Assembly (NCBI RefSeq): GCF_022458895.1
Contig: NZ_JAINFL010000004.1
Location: 1,035,832 to 1,099,831, forward strand
Direction of reading: 5' to 3'
Source: Roseihalotalea indica
GTDB taxonomy: Bacteria; Bacteroidota; Bacteroidia; Cytophagales; Cyclobacteriaceae
Length of the DNA: 64,000 nucleotides
Every line of letters starts with the position of its first letter. Positions within the stretch are counted from its first letter, which is position 1. Below the pieces are notes generated by a model. That model was given only the letters and a program-made list of their open reading frames with translations. It was not told the origin of the DNA and did no database searches. The translations under genes and the position numbers were made by a program. Positions 34,195 through 41,617 of the stretch are shown here, in pieces.

Positions 34195-35784
34195 CTATAT
34201 GTACGCCACAACGACGATCTCACTCAATTTCTCGCTAATAGTTTCAGGATCAGCCATACTCATGGCTTTTTCTGTTTTAGCGCTATCATTTCCATCTAAT
34301 TTAAAGGTGATGGGCAATACCATACGTACTTTCACTGGTTTTCCTTCGCTCATACCGGGTTGCCAGCCAGAAGCACCTTCCAGCACCCGAATGGCTTCGG
34401 CATCACAGCCGGCACCAATACCTTTTAAGGCTTGAAAATCGGTAAGCTCTCCATTTTCATTAACTACAAACTGTACAAATACTCTTCCTTCAATGCCCAT
34501 CTGACGTGCTTTGAGAGGGTATTGGAGGTTTTTAGCGATGTATTGGTAGAATGTTTCCATGCCGCCTTCCGGAGCGGGTTGCTCTTCTACAACTGTATAA
34601 ACACCGGCTGCATCAGGCAGGCTCATCAGTTTTTCCTGAAGTTGCTTCTGCCGGGCAAGCAAACTTTCAAACTTATCATAATCACCCCCCGAAGCTTTGT
34701 CTTTAAACACTTTTAGTTGAAGATCATCTAAATGGGGTGGCTGGGGAGCTACACCTGATTTCTGTGCTTCAGCGTTAATGGCCTCTCGTAAGCTTCCCGG
34801 ATTCTCAAAATACTTTTCATTTAACTGCTGTAACTGTCCTCCTATTTGTTTCAGTTGGGTTTGCACCTCTTCGTAGGATTGAGCAATAGCTTCTTGCTCT
34901 AATTCCTCCGTATCGGGCTGGCAGGCAAATACTACAAACATGGAGGCGACAATCGGTGCGATCAATACATATCGATACCAAAAGGTTTTATGTCTCTTTT
35001 CCATCATTTTAATGCGTTTTAAGGTTTTTGATTTGTAAAAATGATTCACTACCGCCCACTGTAGGCTTGCCATGGATTGCCTGGCCAGCAAACGGGAGTA
35101 TGTTTGGCGATTACCGGTAGGATGCTGTAACGCTCCGGCATCAGCCGCAAATTCGTGGTTTTCGGTGATGGCCTTTTCATACAGATAGACCAGCGGGTGA
35201 AACCAGAAGATGATTTTTAATAAGGTAATGTAGGTAATGTCGTAACTGTGTTTCTGCTTGATATGAGTTTCTTCATGAGCCATCATCTGATGTACTTCCG
35301 AAACCGTCAGCGTTTGGGTATTATCCCATAGTAAAAATTGAAAGAACGATGAGGTGGGAAATAGTCCATTCGTATAGACTAGTTTATAACGACCCTGGGG
35401 CGAAGGTTGGGGTTTGCTCAGTCGTATGGCCCAAAAGACACTCAGAAACTGCCGGAAATAATAAATGAAGGTAGTGAGGACACCCAGCCCGTAAGCCAGC
35501 CAGAGTGTATAGTACCACTCCCACCGAAATGCACCTCCCCTACTCTCCGTTTCGCCAATCAGCATAGGATCAAGCAGAATATAAGACTCGCCGATCGCTC
35601 CTGTAGATTGAAACCCAATCGGAATCTCCAGCAAAGGGATAATAATACTTAAAAATGACGAGGCTAGTAAATAATAGCGATTGTACTGATACGAAGTTTG
35701 ATCATGCAGAACAGTGACGTAGAACAGGTAAAACACTCCCCAGCAAATGCTGAATTCAAGCAGATAATTGATGATGCTGTTCAT
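34195..35784 (-). CDS. BlaR1-like M56 metalloprotease with C-terminal TonB domain
   Basis: A 529-residue membrane protein. Membrane helices at about 5-25, 36-52, 91-112 and 265-285 frame the M56 peptidase domain, with the zinc site HEETH (MMAHEETHIKQKH, near residue 200) and a downstream glutamate in ENHEFAADAGAL. BlaR1/MecR1 proteins sense a ligand and cleave the BlaI repressor. Instead of a penicillin-binding sensor, this one has a helical linker and a TonB C-terminal-like domain (GGMETFYQYIAKNLQYPLKAR... PITFKL), a common Bacteroidota variant. The fourth gene after tonB and blaI in the same direction, 24 bases after the 316-residue membrane protein. Sensor ligand unknown. Confidence 0.88.
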   Translation of the reverse strand: MNSIINYLLEFSICWGVFYLFYVTVLHDQTSYQYNRYYLLASSFLSIIIPLLEIPIGFQSTGAIGESYILLDPMLIGETESRGGAFRWEWYYTLWLAYGLGVLTTFIYYFRQFLSVFWAIRLSKPQPSPQGRYKLVYTNGLFPTSSFFQFLLWDNTQTLTVSEVHQMMAHEETHIKQKHSYDITYITLLKIIFWFHPLVYLYEKAITENHEFAADAGALQHPTGNRQTYSRLLARQSMASLQWAVVNHFYKSKTLKRIKMMEKRHKTFWYRYVLIAPIVASMFVVFACQPDTEELEQEAIAQSYEEVQTQLKQIGGQLQQLNEKYFENPGSLREAINAEAQKSGVAPQPPHLDDLQLKVFKDKASGGDYDKFESLLARQKQLQEKLMSLPDAAGVYTVVEEQPAPEGGMETFYQYIAKNLQYPLKARQMGIEGRVFVQFVVNENGELTDFQALKGIGAGCDAEAIRVLEGASGWQPGMSEGKPVKVRMVLPITFKLDGNDSAKTEKAMSMADPETISEKLSEIVVVAYI

Positions 35785-35808
35785 AAAAAAATGTTAGTAG
35801 TTACATTA

Positions 35809-36759
35809 TTAATTTGAAGCAATCGGGTACAAATCAGACATTGTGACCGTCAATTCCCCTTGTTGGTCAAAAGCAAAATGAAAGTCCATGCCTACTCGTA
35901 CATTTACAACCCGATTATTTTGATAGGCATAGTGCCAGTGAATCTTCGGGCTATTTAGCGCTTTTACTACTAACCCATCCAACCGATAGGCTTCATAGCT
36001 ATCCTCTCGAGTGCTAAACCCTTCAATAATCTGAGGAGAAGTAGCTTGTCCCCCTACAGTAAACCTGGCTTTCACTACCCCTTGCAAGTCATAAAACTGA
36101 TAATAAACCAGACTTTCCCGCAGGCTTTTTTGCAATACCTCGTGGAAATATTTTATCCCCCGCACTGGTTGTGGAGCTACCGTTACTTCTCGCAGAGAGG
36201 TAGTATTGGTTTCAAAGGTATCGGATAACGCTAATGGAATTCCTTCTTTCACAATTCCAACCCGCAGCTGCCTGAAATCAGCTTCGTATTCGGGCAGAAT
36301 ATACGATACGGTAACTTTCACAAAATCATCCCGTGACCGAACACGTTGACGATAGAAATTAGTATCAAAACTAACGGATACCCCTTTAGCCTGATCATTA
36401 AGTAATTTTTCTTCCACTAGCGCCAGAACCTCTTCATTGGTTACGGCCATGTTTTCTACCACCTGTTTGCGTTCATCATCAGTCAAATAATACCGATGAT
36501 TTATATCATCTACTTCAAAAAAGTAGTAAAATCTATAATGATTGACGCTATCTTGCCGTAATAGCTCCTGCATCCGCTGCTTCAGTTTTTCTGGTAGAAG
36601 ATCATAATCCAGAAAGCCTGTTTTCTCGCTCTTTCTAGCTGAAGTTGTTGGTTTTTGCTTTGAGTCATCATCTTTGCTACCAAAGAATGGCAATATCAGA
36701 AAAGCGACCAGCAACCCTAAAGGAACCAGTATAATCGGATGACGTTTGATCAGATTCAT
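35809..36759 (-). CDS. Membrane-anchored protein with possible degenerate TonB-like domain
   Basis: A 316-residue protein with one N-terminal membrane helix (residues about 9-25) and a long exported region. Residues about 200-275 (LQKSLRESLVYYQFYDLQGVVKARFTVGGQATSP... LNSPKIHWHY) have the spacing of a TonB C-terminal domain but lack the YP...A and GCD signatures, so this is tentative. The rest is unclassified. It overlaps the blaI stop by four bases (ATGA), so the two are translationally coupled, and it precedes the BlaR1-like gene, suggesting it belongs to the sensing complex. Confidence 0.65.
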   Translation of the reverse strand: MNLIKRHPIILVPLGLLVAFLILPFFGSKDDDSKQKPTTSARKSEKTGFLDYDLLPEKLKQRMQELLRQDSVNHYRFYYFFEVDDINHRYYLTDDERKQVVENMAVTNEEVLALVEEKLLNDQAKGVSVSFDTNFYRQRVRSRDDFVKVTVSYILPEYEADFRQLRVGIVKEGIPLALSDTFETNTTSLREVTVAPQPVRGIKYFHEVLQKSLRESLVYYQFYDLQGVVKARFTVGGQATSPQIIEGFSTREDSYEAYRLDGLVVKALNSPKIHWHYAYQNNRVVNVRVGMDFHFAFDQQGELTVTMSDLYPIASN

Positions 36760-37166
36760 TTTTCCATATCTGAAGGCGGTTTTTGCTGCTCATCATCGTC
36801 CTCTTCTTTTAAATCATCCTCCACGTATTTCATCAATTGCTCAAATTCGTGGATATCCATGTCATTTTCCTGGGCGAAAAAGGAAACCAGTTTGGGAAAC
36901 GAACCGCCAAAGTAGCCACTCAAGAAATTCTTCAGGAAAAAACTGCTGTACGTCTTTTTGTCAATCAGCGGATAATATTCATGGGTCTTTCCATACGCTT
37001 TGTAGCCGACAAACCCTTTCTTTTCTAAGATACGCACTATGGTAGACACCGTATTATAGGCAGGTTTTGGCTTAGCCATTTTCGCCAGAATATCCTTGAC
37101 AAACCCTCGTTGGATCTGCCACAAAATCTGCATGACCTGTTCTTCCGCTTTGGTGAGTTCTTTCAC
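36756..37166 (-). CDS. BlaI/MecI-family transcriptional repressor
   Basis: A 136-residue winged-helix repressor. The DNA-binding N-terminus is characteristic: LTKAEEQVMQILWQIQRGFVKDIL, then PAYNTVSTIVRILEKKGFVGYKAYGKTHEYYPLI. The C-terminal dimerisation helices are followed by an acidic lysine-rich tail. BlaI is inactivated by cleavage by a BlaR1-type protease, here encoded two genes downstream in the same unit. Its likely operator is the triple dyad upstream of tonB. Confidence 0.9.
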   Translation of the reverse strand: MKELTKAEEQVMQILWQIQRGFVKDILAKMAKPKPAYNTVSTIVRILEKKGFVGYKAYGKTHEYYPLIDKKTYSSFFLKNFLSGYFGGSFPKLVSFFAQENDMDIHEFEQLMKYVEDDLKEEDDDEQQKPPSDMEK

Positions 37167-37264
37167 AAGTTTAAGAGTTGAATGAGTGAGTAACTGAATG
37201 AAAGAATGAGTGACTAAAGGAATTTCTTACGCCTGTCCACTCAGTCGTTCATTCAATGGATAAT
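37167..37264 (-). repeat. GAATGA-rich inverted repeat between tonB-like and blaI-like genes
   Basis: The 98-base gap holds repeated GAATGA / TCATTC blocks whose ends are complementary (TTGAATGA...GAGTGA against TCA.TCGTTCATTCAA), so the RNA could form a long imperfect hairpin. No T-run follows, so this is more likely an mRNA-stability or processing element than a terminator. Confidence 0.45.
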
Positions 37265-37924
37265 TTATTGTAATCTGAACGTAATAGGAATCATCATTTG
37301 CACGCGTACCGGTTTTCCTCGTTGCTTGCCCGGGTTCCAGTTGGGTACTGCTTTAAGTACTCGAATAGCCTCTTCGTCGCACCCGGCTCTAATACCTTTT
37401 GCAACCTTTATATCCGTAAGTGAGCCATCTTTATTGACCACAAACTGCACAAATACCTTCCCTTCTACTCTCTGCCTAATAGCTTGCTTTGGATACTCGA
37501 GCTCTTTACCAATATACTCATAAAAAGCCTGGAGTCCACCCGGGAAGGAAGGTTGCTCTTCCGCAAAAATCATAATCTCATCTTTCTCTTCCTCTTCCGG
37601 TTCATCTGCCACCACATATTCTTCAACCGGATCATTAATGTCTACATTAAATGTAAATTCCAGATCTATATCCGGATCTTCGTCATCGGGTATTGCCACT
37701 ACTTTGGGCAGAACCTTTGGCTTAGGCGGCTTAATTTCAGTCCGCTGTACAGGGATCAAGGGGGTAAAATCAGGAGTTTCCGCTTCAAAAACTATAACTT
37801 TTGTTTCAGCATACTTCCACTCAAAGGCTACAAATACTACCGATACAGCCAGTAGTAGCCCAATAGTAAAATGAAATAATCTCCTTTTTTCCAGATTGGC
37901 CTGTTTACTTTTTTTCGTTTCCAT
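37265..37924 (-). CDS. TonB-family energy transducer
   Basis: About 219 residues from the ATG of METKKSKQAN (a longer frame to 37954 lacks support). One membrane helix (about 19-37) follows a basic N-terminus, then a short proline-rich spacer (IKPPKPKVLPKV), an acidic stretch, and the TonB C-terminal domain: FPGGLQAFYEYIGKELEYPKQA, VQFVVNKDGSLTDIKV, RAGCDEEAIRVLK, NWNPGKQRGKPV. Such proteins pass proton-motive force to outer-membrane transporters or act as sensor partners. The three operator-like dyads stand 45-100 bases upstream, and blaI follows 98 bases downstream. Confidence 0.88.
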   Translation of the reverse strand: METKKSKQANLEKRRLFHFTIGLLLAVSVVFVAFEWKYAETKVIVFEAETPDFTPLIPVQRTEIKPPKPKVLPKVVAIPDDEDPDIDLEFTFNVDINDPVEEYVVADEPEEEEKDEIMIFAEEQPSFPGGLQAFYEYIGKELEYPKQAIRQRVEGKVFVQFVVNKDGSLTDIKVAKGIRAGCDEEAIRVLKAVPNWNPGKQRGKPVRVQMMIPITFRLQ

Positions 37925-37969
37925 GATACGTTTCGGTTTGATTGATACGTTCAATATAAAACGAATAAA

Positions 37970-38025
37970 TTAGTTTATCAACTATTATATTAGTTTTTTA
38001 ACTAAAAATTTAGTTTTATAACTCA
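37970..38025 (-). promoter_or_regulatory. Three 20-bp-spaced operator-like dyads TTAGTT-N4-AACTAA
   Basis: Dyads lie at 37970-37985 (TTAGTT-TATC-AACTAT), 37990-38005 (TTAGTT-TTTT-AACTAA, perfect) and 38010-38025 (TTAGTT-TTAT-AACTCA). Their starts are exactly 20 bases apart, nearly two helical turns, so dimers would bind on about the same face. They sit directly upstream of the tonB-blaI-blaR1 unit, making BlaI the obvious candidate binder. The spacing and pattern are visible; the binder is inferred. Confidence 0.7.
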
Positions 38026-38054
38026 AAAAAGAAGCTGATCTCCCAATCAGCTTC
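38024..38054 (-). terminator. Rho-independent terminator of the desaturase gene
   Basis: On the minus strand stem GAAGCTGAT / ATCAGCTTC (38031-38039 with 38046-38054) is followed by TTTTTTGAG. It begins 16 bases after the desaturase stop and touches the third operator dyad. Confidence 0.9.
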
Positions 38055-38069
38055 CCTATATTATAGTTG

Positions 38070-38828
38070 TTACGCCCGTTTTAGCTTATTAATCTTAATG
38101 ATCTTAAACGACTCTAATGTCTTGATAATCGGATACGTAGGGTCAATCTCAAACCAGCGAGCGGCAAAATCCTGACGCTTAGGCAGTTTGTGGTGGTTGT
38201 TCTGGAATAACTCTCCCAGCATAAGGAAATCAAATACCAGTGTATTCTTAGATCGGTCCTTATTATCGAAATTAGAGTAACCATACTTATGACCGCACCA
38301 GTTCACAATAGCGCCATGCACCGGCCCCATCAAATAATGCAGGGGAAGTAATCCGTACATTAACCAGTGAGTACCAGGAAGTTGAGCGATAGATATAGCC
38401 CAGATGTAAAATAAGCTATATACTACTCCCCAGCCTACTCGTACATACCACAGGTCAGCAAACTTGTCAAAAGCGGGCCAATCGGGTAAGTCTTTGGTAA
38501 AGCGAGCTTCTGGCTCTACATCATGATCCAGAATGTCATTATAAATGTTTTTGGTTTCCCACATCATGGTGAACAGGTTCTCAGTATGATGCGGCGAGTG
38601 GGGATCATTGGGGGTATCACTGTAAGCGTGGTGCATGCGGTGCAACACAGCATAAGCCCGGGGGCTTAAGTACGAAGAACCCTGAGCGATCCAGGTTAAA
38701 ATGTAAAATGCTTTCTCCCATGCAGGATTCATCAGAAACATCTTATGCGCTGCATATCGATGCAAAAAGAACGTCTGGAAAAACAGGGAGAAGTACCAGT
38801 GAGCAATGAAAAACGCGATGATTATCAC
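38070..38828 (-). CDS. Membrane fatty-acid (acyl-CoA) desaturase
   Basis: A 252-residue integral-membrane di-iron desaturase, likely making delta-9 unsaturated acyl chains. Histidine boxes: HRYAAH (residues about 24-29), HRMHH (about 64-68) and a third NNHH in FQNNHHKLPKR (about 216-219) in which the usual first His of HNxHH is Gln, as in related Bacteroidota enzymes. Four or so membrane helices surround them. Length is typical of the short bacterial class. It is transcribed alone, ending in a strong terminator. Confidence 0.88.
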   Translation of the reverse strand: MIIIAFFIAHWYFSLFFQTFFLHRYAAHKMFLMNPAWEKAFYILTWIAQGSSYLSPRAYAVLHRMHHAYSDTPNDPHSPHHTENLFTMMWETKNIYNDILDHDVEPEARFTKDLPDWPAFDKFADLWYVRVGWGVVYSLFYIWAISIAQLPGTHWLMYGLLPLHYLMGPVHGAIVNWCGHKYGYSNFDNKDRSKNTLVFDFLMLGELFQNNHHKLPKRQDFAARWFEIDPTYPIIKTLESFKIIKINKLKRA

Positions 38829-38977
38829 AAATGGAATATTTAGTGGTAAATGAATTGGGTAAATATACTAATTAAGTAAATAGCTAAAGTCCTCGTATAA
38901 GAGAATTGTTTACAGGTAGGCTATCTTATTAAACCCCAAACAACAGTCATACCAAAGAAGTTCTGTTTTCAACTTGC

Positions 38978-39646
38978 CTATTCGGCTTGAGTAAACGCAT
39001 AAGCAATAATATTGGCTCCCATCTGTAACGCCTTTTGCCGCACAGCATCAGGGTCATTATGAATACGCTGGTCTTCCCACCCGTTTCCCAAGTCGCTTTC
39101 GTAAGAATAGAAACAGACCAAACGCCCCTCATATACCAACCCAAAACCCTGAGCCGGTTTACCATCATGCTCATGAATCTTCGGCAACCCCTTCGGAAAC
39201 TCATACTTCTGGTGGTAAATCTCATGATCATCCGGCAACTCAACAAAATCAAGCTCGGGAAATACTTTTTTCATCTCCAGACGAATGAACTCATCTAGCC
39301 CATAATTATCATCAACATGCAGAAATCCACCCGAGATTAAGTATTTACGCAGGTTTTCAGCTTCATCTTCAGTAAAAACTACGTTGCCGTGCCCGGTCAT
39401 ATACACATAAGGGTATAAAAATATTTCTGGGCTACCGACATCTACCTCTTCTTCTTCTATGGCTAGCCGAGTGTTAAGGTTATCGTTACAAAACGTGATA
39501 AGATTGGGCAAAGCCGTTTTGTTAGCATACCAGTCTCCCCCACCCTCATATTTTAACTTGGCTATTTTGATACCTTGGCCTGACACAGAAGCTGCCAGGG
39601 AAACAGTCATACAGACTGCAAAGAAGCTTTTAGTAAGTTTACTCAT
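38978..39646 (-). CDS. DUF4159 secreted protein
   Basis: A 222-residue exported protein: signal peptide (MSKLTKSFFAVCMTVSLAA, cleavage near VSGQ) and a DUF4159 domain. Hallmarks include LKYEGGGDWYANKTALPNL, PYVYMTGHGNVVFTEDEAENLRKYL, GGFLHVDDNYGLDEFI, HEIYHQKYEFPKGLPKIHEHDG and a glutamine-amidotransferase-like core. The fold is related to class I glutamine amidotransferases without their cysteine; function is unproven, and the family often occurs near VWA/MoxR clusters. Here it is isolated, 150 bases from the desaturase gene. Confidence 0.85.
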   Translation of the reverse strand: MSKLTKSFFAVCMTVSLAASVSGQGIKIAKLKYEGGGDWYANKTALPNLITFCNDNLNTRLAIEEEEVDVGSPEIFLYPYVYMTGHGNVVFTEDEAENLRKYLISGGFLHVDDNYGLDEFIRLEMKKVFPELDFVELPDDHEIYHQKYEFPKGLPKIHEHDGKPAQGFGLVYEGRLVCFYSYESDLGNGWEDQRIHNDPDAVRQKALQMGANIIAYAFTQAE

Positions 39647-39770
39647 ACGTCTCAGTAAAGCAAATGATTAAAGTTTGGTTCAAAACAAAGTCCTGAAACA
39701 TCCTAAACGAAGAATACAAACTTTTATGAAGTTATGCTAATACTTTTGTCAATAGGTAATAGCTACTGAT

Positions 39771-40439
39771 TTACCTGATATTCAACTGTTCACGCAATGC
39801 AGTCATCGATAATTCGCAGAAATCACTGATTACCAGATCAGTATTCTCAGCTTCAAGCTCTTCTTTCGTATGTGTAGTGGCTACGCCGACCACTTTCATC
39901 CCTGCGTTTTTACCGGCCTGGATACCAAGAATAGCATCTTCAAACACTACACACTGCTCCGGCTTCAACCCTAATGCTTCTGCTGATTTGAGGTATACTT
40001 CCGGATTTGGCTTTCCGTGCGTGACCATTGTTGCGTCAATAATGGTCGGAAAATAACTGCGCAGTCCGGTATATTTTAGCGTAAAATCCACATTTTCAGG
40101 GGGAGCTGAAGTAGAGACGGTGCGGGGAATTTGCTGCCGGGAAAGTTCAGCCAAAAAGGTTACCAGGCCCGAAGTAGGTTTAATATGCGGACGATAGATA
40201 TCCCGATAAACCTGCTCTTTCTCCTCTCCAAGCTCCTGAATCTCTTTCTCCGACATATCACGATTAAGTATATCCGGCAAAATGGCACTCATAGTACGCC
40301 CATTCACCTTGGCTTTATACTCCTCTTCGCTCATGTCAACCCCGTATTTCTCAAAAAAAGATAGCCAGGATTTAAGGTGGAATTTGTGATTATCTACAAT
40401 TACGCCGTCCATATCAAACAGCAACCCTATTGAACTCAT
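39771..40439 (-). CDS. HAD-superfamily phosphatase, beta-phosphoglucomutase-like
   Basis: A 222-residue cytoplasmic HAD enzyme of the beta-phosphoglucomutase/phosphatase group. Motif I FDMDGVIVDN (nucleophile D8, general acid D10) is followed by a helical cap, motif II STSAPP (Ser/Thr), motif III lysine in HGKPNPEVYL, and motif IV VFEDAILGIQAG. Cap residues of the HxxK or HAD-PGM signature (GRTMSAI) suit sugar phosphates. It could be a sugar-phosphate phosphatase or beta-phosphoglucomutase; no maltose gene lies near to decide. Confidence 0.85.
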   Translation of the reverse strand: MSSIGLLFDMDGVIVDNHKFHLKSWLSFFEKYGVDMSEEEYKAKVNGRTMSAILPDILNRDMSEKEIQELGEEKEQVYRDIYRPHIKPTSGLVTFLAELSRQQIPRTVSTSAPPENVDFTLKYTGLRSYFPTIIDATMVTHGKPNPEVYLKSAEALGLKPEQCVVFEDAILGIQAGKNAGMKVVGVATTHTKEELEAENTDLVISDFCELSMTALREQLNIR

Positions 40440-40460
40440 AAATGCTTGATGATTTAAAAT

Positions 40461-40598
40461 TTACTGATCTAAACGAGTTGCTTCAAACGAAATTACAACT
40501 TCCTGAGTTGCATCTACGGTAAACCGCACTTCAATAGGATTACAGCACATTTCGCAATCTTCGATATATGACTGATTATTAGAGGCTATTCTGATCAT
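40461..40598 (-). pseudogene. CPXCG-type Zn-ribbon protein, N-terminal half disrupted
   Basis: A 45-codon frame from ATG 40598 to TAA 40461 encodes the C-terminal half of the CPXCG Cys-rich family: NNQSYIEDCEMCCNPIEVRF, then TVDATQEVVISFEATRLDQ. Intact members (about 60-70 residues) begin with a CPxC knuckle that pairs with the DCxxCC half. Here an in-frame TAA lies just upstream; in another frame a stretch reading PYLSGQIRLSI could be the mutated first knuckle. The gene thus appears broken, probably by frame changes near the GC-rich hairpin. A real 45-residue protein cannot be excluded. Confidence 0.6.
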
Positions 40599-40667
40599 TA
40601 TGCGAGAAGCCGTTTTTTATTGAAAGTCTTATCTGACCGGACAGGTAAGGGTTATCAGTGGCGCTCA

Positions 40668-40700
40668 GCAGGAGGCCGGACGGGATGACCTGCCTCCTGC
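40668..40700. repeat. GC-rich imperfect palindrome
   Basis: Arms GCAGGAGGC (40668-40676) and GCCTCCTGC (40692-40700) pair perfectly around a 15-base loop. The segment is markedly richer in G+C than the surrounding sequence. No T-run follows on either strand. It lies just upstream of the broken CPXCG gene and resembles a REP-like extragenic palindrome. Confidence 0.75.
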
Positions 40701-40847
40701 CACCCGCTTCCTGGTATGTCACTAAAAGAAATCAGAACAATGTCTATTGATGGAAGTATCTAACAACATAGAAATTTGAGAAAAGCAGTAAGGACAGGAA
40801 AAGAAAGGCTCTATTCTTATTCGCTCAAGAAGCAAAAAACCTGTTTT

Positions 40848-41360
40848 TCAAAAATATTTCCGATTAATAATTTCACTTAGGATAATCGCCTCGCGGGCAT
40901 TTCTAGGGCTTCTGAGGGCATCAGCTACTTCCTGAGATACATTATGTTTTTGCTCATCTAGTTCAATGGGCTTAATGCGTTTTCCGGTATCCTCTAAAGA
41001 AACTTTATCGGCAATACGTTTAGCTTTTTTTGCAGTTTGCTTAACTTTTTCAAGCTCCTGCTGAGCCTCACTTACTTTCCCTTTAGCTTTCTGAATCTTT
41101 TTAGCAGCCTGTGGCACTTCCCTTCGCTGAGGGCTCTCCCCCATCATATCTCTGAGAATTTCTTCAAAGGACACTGGTTTTGTTTTAGTAGACTCTTGCA
41201 TTACTACTGGCTTATCCGAACGTGAGCCATCTTCAAACTCACGCCGAGGCTGCCTATTAGGATTACGAGTGGGAGGTTTCTTTTTTGAGTTCAGAAACCG
41301 GGAAAAAAGAGAAAAAGCAGCAAAAGCTAAAAATATCAGTAACTCAAAATAATTTTCCAT
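40848..41360 (-). CDS. Membrane-anchored charged coiled-coil protein
   Basis: A 170-residue protein of unknown function. One hydrophobic N-terminal helix (MENYFELLIFLAFAAFSLFSRFL) is followed by a basic, low-complexity linker rich in K, R, P and N, then a helical coiled-coil segment (AAKKIQKAKGKVSEAQQELEKVKQTAKKAKRI) and a conserved-looking C-terminal helix (VADALRSPRNAREAIILSEIINRKYF). Similar small proteins are scattered in Bacteroidota near cell-division or SMC genes. It is divergent from smc with about 257 bases between them. Confidence 0.7.
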   Translation of the reverse strand: MENYFELLIFLAFAAFSLFSRFLNSKKKPPTRNPNRQPRREFEDGSRSDKPVVMQESTKTKPVSFEEILRDMMGESPQRREVPQAAKKIQKAKGKVSEAQQELEKVKQTAKKAKRIADKVSLEDTGKRIKPIELDEQKHNVSQEVADALRSPRNAREAIILSEIINRKYF

Positions 41361-41617
41361 ACTGTGGGCTTCCTATAATGATAACGTTCAGGTAGTTGCT
41401 AACAAATATTAGTTAAAAACCCCTATCTCCTAATGTATTGTTAGCGGCGTTAGGAAACAAAAAAATCTTTGGTTTCAGCCGTAATTATTCTTTTTTTTTC
41501 TTCGTTCTATCTCTCAAATTCCTATATATTCGCCCTTATTCGAACGCAAAAATCTACTTATACCAATTATTTACTAACGTCTATCGCGTTCTATCAGCTT
41601 GACTTGGAAGGGATTAT

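Noticed and set aside
36756..37954. Beta-lactam resistance locus
   Set aside because: BlaI and BlaR1-like genes are present, but no beta-lactamase or penicillin-binding gene; the BlaR1 sensor domain is TonB-like, so resistance is not supported.
38947..39252. Open frame of 101 codons antisense-offset within the DUF4159 gene
   Set aside because: It lies inside the DUF4159 gene on the same strand in another frame, with an arginine/methionine-rich composition typical of a frame-shadow and no homology.
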